Positions 15,011 through 17,686 of a stretch of DNA of 17,686 nt are shown here, in pieces. The notes below the pieces were generated by a model. That model did no database searches and was not told where the DNA came from. It worked only from the letters and a program-made list of their open reading frames with translations. The position numbers and the translations under genes are program-made. The number at the start of each line of letters is the position of its first letter. Within the stretch, counting starts at the first letter, position 1. The DNA is from DATGMS01 sp040905145 (lineage in GTDB: Bacteria > Bacteroidota > Bacteroidia > Cytophagales > Cyclobacteriaceae): contig JBBDSC010000208.1 of assembly GCA_040905145.1 (NCBI GenBank), positions 1 through 17,686 of the forward strand, read 5' to 3'.

Positions 15011-16066
15011 ATGATTTCATTCTCACCTGGACCTTCAAAGGTTTATGACCAATTACCTGTATATTTCAAAGATGCTTTTGATCATGGGATTTTAAGTGCC
15101 AATCATAGGAGCGCAGCTTTCATGCACCTGTACCAGGAGACGGAAGAGCTGATAAAAGAAAAGCTTGAAATACCCGGGGATTATAAATTGTTATTTACTT
15201 CGAGCGCTACAGAAAATTGGGAAATAATCGCCCAGTCCTTGGTAGAGGAATCTTCCTTTCATATTTTTTCGGGGGATTTTGGCAAAAAATGGTTTGATTT
15301 TGCCCGGAATATTGATCCCTCTGCCCAAGCACATAAATTGGACAAGGACCGGGAGGTGGATGTAAATGCTTTGACCATAGGAGAATCATTTGATCTTATT
15401 GCGGTTACCCAAAACGAGACTTCCAATGCCACCCAAGTGAGCCCCAAAATCATTGATGCTATACGAGAGAGGTTTCCGAAAAAAATGATTGCCGTGGACG
15501 CCACCTCTTCCATGGCAGGAATTTACCTTGATTTCAAAATGGCGGATATTTGGTTTGCCTCTGTACAAAAATGCTTTGGGCTTCCCGCAGGCTTGGGCTT
15601 ATTGATTCTGTCCCCAAAAGCCATAGAAAAAGTCAATAGAAAAGGAGAAAAAGGCAGATATAACAGCCTATCCTTTATGTTGGAAAATGCGGAAATTTAT
15701 CAGACACATTATACCCCAAACGTTTTGGGCATTTATTTGCTCAATAGAAGCTTACAGGATACTTCCTTTATTACCACCACCAGTAAGATGGTGGAATCAA
15801 GAATGGCAAGAATGGAAGAAGTCATCGCCGATTCTGAATCATTGGATTTCTTGATCAAAAATTCACAGACCAGGAGCAGGACAGTCCTGGGGATTTCCGG
15901 GGAAGAAGGGTTCGTCTCTCAAGTAAAAAAGTCTGCTGAATCAGCCGGGATGCAAATGGGCAGTGGCTATGGGGTTCTGAAACCGACAAGTTTCAGAATT
16001 GCCAATTTCCCCGCAGTTACCGATGAAGAGTTTGATAAGTTGATCCGCTTCTTAAAAGGATTTTAA
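15011..16066 (+). CDS. Class V aminotransferase, SerC-like
   Basis: The 351-residue product is a pyridoxal-phosphate enzyme of aminotransferase class V. It opens with FSPGPSKV, as in phosphoserine aminotransferase, then shows NHRS (31-34), TSSATENWE (63-71), VDATSS (162-167, with the cofactor-contacting Asp163) and the cofactor lysine K187 in SVQKCFGLPAGLG. The GP-x-K/AGLG arrangement resembles SerC most. SerC makes phosphoserine from 3-phosphohydroxypyruvate for serine synthesis. No serA gene is nearby, and other class V enzymes (for example serine or alanine-glyoxylate types) share the same motifs, so I give no gene symbol. It is the second gene of the aroQ transcript. Confidence 0.8.
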   Translation: MISFSPGPSKVYDQLPVYFKDAFDHGILSANHRSAAFMHLYQETEELIKEKLEIPGDYKLLFTSSATENWEIIAQSLVEESSFHIFSGDFGKKWFDFARNIDPSAQAHKLDKDREVDVNALTIGESFDLIAVTQNETSNATQVSPKIIDAIRERFPKKMIAVDATSSMAGIYLDFKMADIWFASVQKCFGLPAGLGLLILSPKAIEKVNRKGEKGRYNSLSFMLENAEIYQTHYTPNVLGIYLLNRSLQDTSFITTTSKMVESRMARMEEVIADSESLDFLIKNSQTRSRTVLGISGEEGFVSQVKKSAESAGMQMGSGYGVLKPTSFRIANFPAVTDEEFDKLIRFLKGF

Positions 16067-16100
16067 CAGGGGAAGCTCTACAGAAAAAAATTGAGTCTAG

Positions 16101-16688
16101 ATGATTCCCAGCATGTTTGATTTAAAAGAAATTCTTTCTGTCACACTTATTCTTTTTTCCGTCATTGATATTTTAGGTTCAATTCCTATTGTCATTAATT
16201 TAAGAAAAAAAGTGGGGCATATACAGTCAGGCAAAGCCACCATTGCCGCAGGATGTCTGATGGTGCTTTTCTTGTTGTTGGGAGAATCCATTTTGAATCT
16301 TTTTGGCATAGGGGTGGATGATTTTGCCATTGCTGGCGCATTGATCATTTTTGCCTTAGGGGCAGAGATGATTCTGGGAATCGAAATATTTAAACCTGAT
16401 ACCGAAGCTGGTGCCACAAGTACTTCCATTGTGCCCATTGCATTTCCTTTGGTTGCCGGAGCAGGAACCTTAACCACTATTTTGACCTTAAAATCTGAAT
16501 TTACAGCAGTAAACTTGGCGGTGGGAATTGTGATCAACTTAATTATTGTCTATATCGTGTTGAAAAGCACCAACTGGTTAGAGAAAAAATTGGGTAGAAC
16601 CGGATTAGATGTGTTAAGGCGGATATTTGGGATCATTTTGCTTTCGATTGCCATTAAAATCTTCAAATCTAATCTTGGTGGGTTTTAA
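16101..16688 (+). CDS. MarC family integral membrane protein
   Basis: The 195-residue product is almost entirely hydrophobic, with about six membrane segments (about 9-30, 45-68, 73-95, 107-128, 135-156, 172-190). The pattern DILGSIPI near residue 23, the LGAEMILGIEIF block and IVPIAFPLVAGAGT belong to the MarC/UPF0056 family of inner-membrane proteins. Its transport substrate, if any, is unknown, and an old link to multiple antibiotic resistance is not supported in the family. Met5 (16113) is a possible alternative start. It lies 34 bp after the aminotransferase gene and could be part of the same transcript. Confidence 0.88.
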   Translation: MIPSMFDLKEILSVTLILFSVIDILGSIPIVINLRKKVGHIQSGKATIAAGCLMVLFLLLGESILNLFGIGVDDFAIAGALIIFALGAEMILGIEIFKPDTEAGATSTSIVPIAFPLVAGAGTLTTILTLKSEFTAVNLAVGIVINLIIVYIVLKSTNWLEKKLGRTGLDVLRRIFGIILLSIAIKIFKSNLGGF

Positions 16689-16751
16689 TTCTGGTAAGCC
16701 CAGCCACATAAGTCAGATGAAATCCTTTTACATTTTTGTTTACTTTACATT

Positions 16752-17219
16752 ATGATTACAATATATACTGACGGGGCAGCAAAGGGAAATCCAGGTAACG
16801 GAGGTTATGGGACGGTTTTAATGTATGGAAAGCACCGCAAGGAACTTTCTGAAGGATTCAGGCTAACCACCAACAACCGAATGGAATTGCTGGCAGTAAT
16901 TAAGGGTTTGGAAGAGTTGAAAGTGGAAGGGATTCCCGTTACCGTTTATTCTGACAGCAAATATGTGGTGGATGCGGTGCAAAAAGGGTGGATCTGGAAC
17001 TGGCAAAAAAAAGGTTTCAAGGATAAAAAAAACGTGGATCTGTGGAAAAGGTATATCTCCCTTCACCTGAAATATAAGCCCAGGTTTGTGTGGGTAAAGG
17101 GCCATGCCGGCCATTTGGAAAATGAATGTTGTGACCGATTGGCAGTAAGGGCCGCCGAATCGCCATCCTTAAAGGTGGACCATGGGTATGAGGTGGAACT
17201 GAAGGGGGGTATTTTTTAA
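16752..17219 (+). CDS. rnhA: Ribonuclease HI
   Basis: The 155-residue enzyme cuts the RNA strand of RNA-DNA hybrids, removing R-loops and leftover primers. All catalytic positions are visible: D7 (YTDGAAKGNPG), E45 (NNRMELLAVI), D68 (YSDSKYV) and D128 (ECCDRLA), with His118 in KGHAGH as the usual flexible-loop histidine. Length and order of motifs match E. coli RNase HI. The start is ATG 16752 after a 63-bp spacer without a clear promoter. It ends 6 bp from the end of the convergent aminopeptidase pseudogene, and no terminator is visible between them. Confidence 0.96.
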   Translation: MITIYTDGAAKGNPGNGGYGTVLMYGKHRKELSEGFRLTTNNRMELLAVIKGLEELKVEGIPVTVYSDSKYVVDAVQKGWIWNWQKKGFKDKKNVDLWKRYISLHLKYKPRFVWVKGHAGHLENECCDRLAVRAAESPSLKVDHGYEVELKGGIF

Positions 17220-17225
17220 AAATGT

Positions 17226-17686
17226 TTAAAATGGCCAATAAAAAGATTCTGACTTATGATCAGTGTTAGTTTTGGTATTGATATAACTCACCAAATCATC
17301 CGTTGTGATGGTCTTGTACCTGAAATCCTGCTGAATGCCCAGCAGTATCTCCGACCAGAGTGCGTCATTGTCCAACACGTTCCTGAAAGTATGCAAAACC
17401 AGGGTCCCTTTGCTGTACATATCCCCAATATCTTAATGAATATGGTTGACATTATATACACCAACGATAGGTTCTCTCCCCAACACCTGCTCGGGTAAGC
17501 CTTCCATAAACCCAGCTTCTCCTTTCTCACCGAACAAAGCCATCATATATAGCCGTTCGGAATACGTAGCAAAAGCCTCATGGATCCATAAATCAGCCAT
17601 ATCATCGCAACTGACATTATTTCCCCACCATTCGTGTGCTACCTCGTGCCATATCAGGCCCATTGGGGCCTCCAATGCCTCTTTTA
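17226..17686 (-). pseudogene. M1 family aminopeptidase, broken and truncated
   Basis: The reading frame enters from the right edge with KEALEAPMGLIWHEVAHEWWG. It contains the zinc site HEVAH followed 18 residues later by the third ligand Glu (WIHEAF), which is the gluzincin signature of M1 aminopeptidases. Further family sequence (GDMYSKGTLVLHTFRN, then DFRYKTITTDDLVSYI) continues in the same frame. An in-frame TAA at 17433-17435 interrupts it between VNHIH and DIGDMYSKG. The frame ends at 17226 in unrelated residues (HKSESFYWPF) just where the family would continue with the F-x-Q-Y-L region and the C-terminal domain. I read it as a gene that lost its 3' end and also gained a stop. The 5' part is outside the window. 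A sequencing error at the stop cannot be excluded, but the lost 3' end would remain. Confidence 0.8.

Noticed and set aside
17433..17435. Programmed read-through or recoding at the aminopeptidase stop
   Set aside because: The codon is TAA, no recoding structure is seen, and the missing 3' end already explains the gene as decayed.

Overview
This window is an ordinary-looking chromosomal stretch from a member of the Bacteroidota, most likely Cytophagales and close to Cyclobacteriaceae. I base that on AT-rich DNA, near absence of Shine-Dalgarno sequences, a TTTG/TAnnTTTG-type promoter, a DUF2851 gene (typical of this phylum), a fragment ending in the FTYRFGG signature of Bacteroidota outer-membrane barrels, and short GC-rich palindromes in the spacers. 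The placement is by recognition only, without a database search.

Layout. Positions 1-257 hold a strong terminator for an upstream gene and a repeat-bearing spacer. From 258 to 3639 (+) lie a small Lys/Glu-rich coiled-coil gene, the ABC-F ATPase gene uup, and, 3 bp later, a CzcO-like flavoprotein gene. A 24-bp perfect terminator hairpin closes this block and abuts a 38-codon remnant of an outer-membrane barrel gene on the minus strand. From 3956 to 6477 (-) runs a probable operon, NeuD-like acyltransferase > trhO > nucleoside phosphorylase, with a near-consensus promoter at 6500-6532. A DUF2851 gene (6534-7832, -) follows, then a 467-bp spacer with several hairpins and a palindrome.

From 8300 to 14355 (-) the transcription order is xerD, pyrD, ftsK, lolA, pyrF. 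PyrD and PyrF are two steps of de novo UMP synthesis. FtsK and XerD are partners in resolving chromosome dimers at the septum. LolA carries lipoproteins across the periplasm. From 14580 to 17219 (+), divergent from xerD, lie aroQ, a class V aminotransferase gene, a marC-family gene and rnhA. The window ends in a convergent, partly visible M1 aminopeptidase pseudogene with an in-frame stop and a missing 3' end.

I found no CRISPR array, prophage, transposase, defence system, tRNA or rRNA. Nothing here is convincingly a new system. The points most worth a second look are the structured spacer at 7915-8215, the two matching palindromes, the two gene remnants, the oversized terminator that includes a gene's last codons, and the hairpin just before the trhO start.
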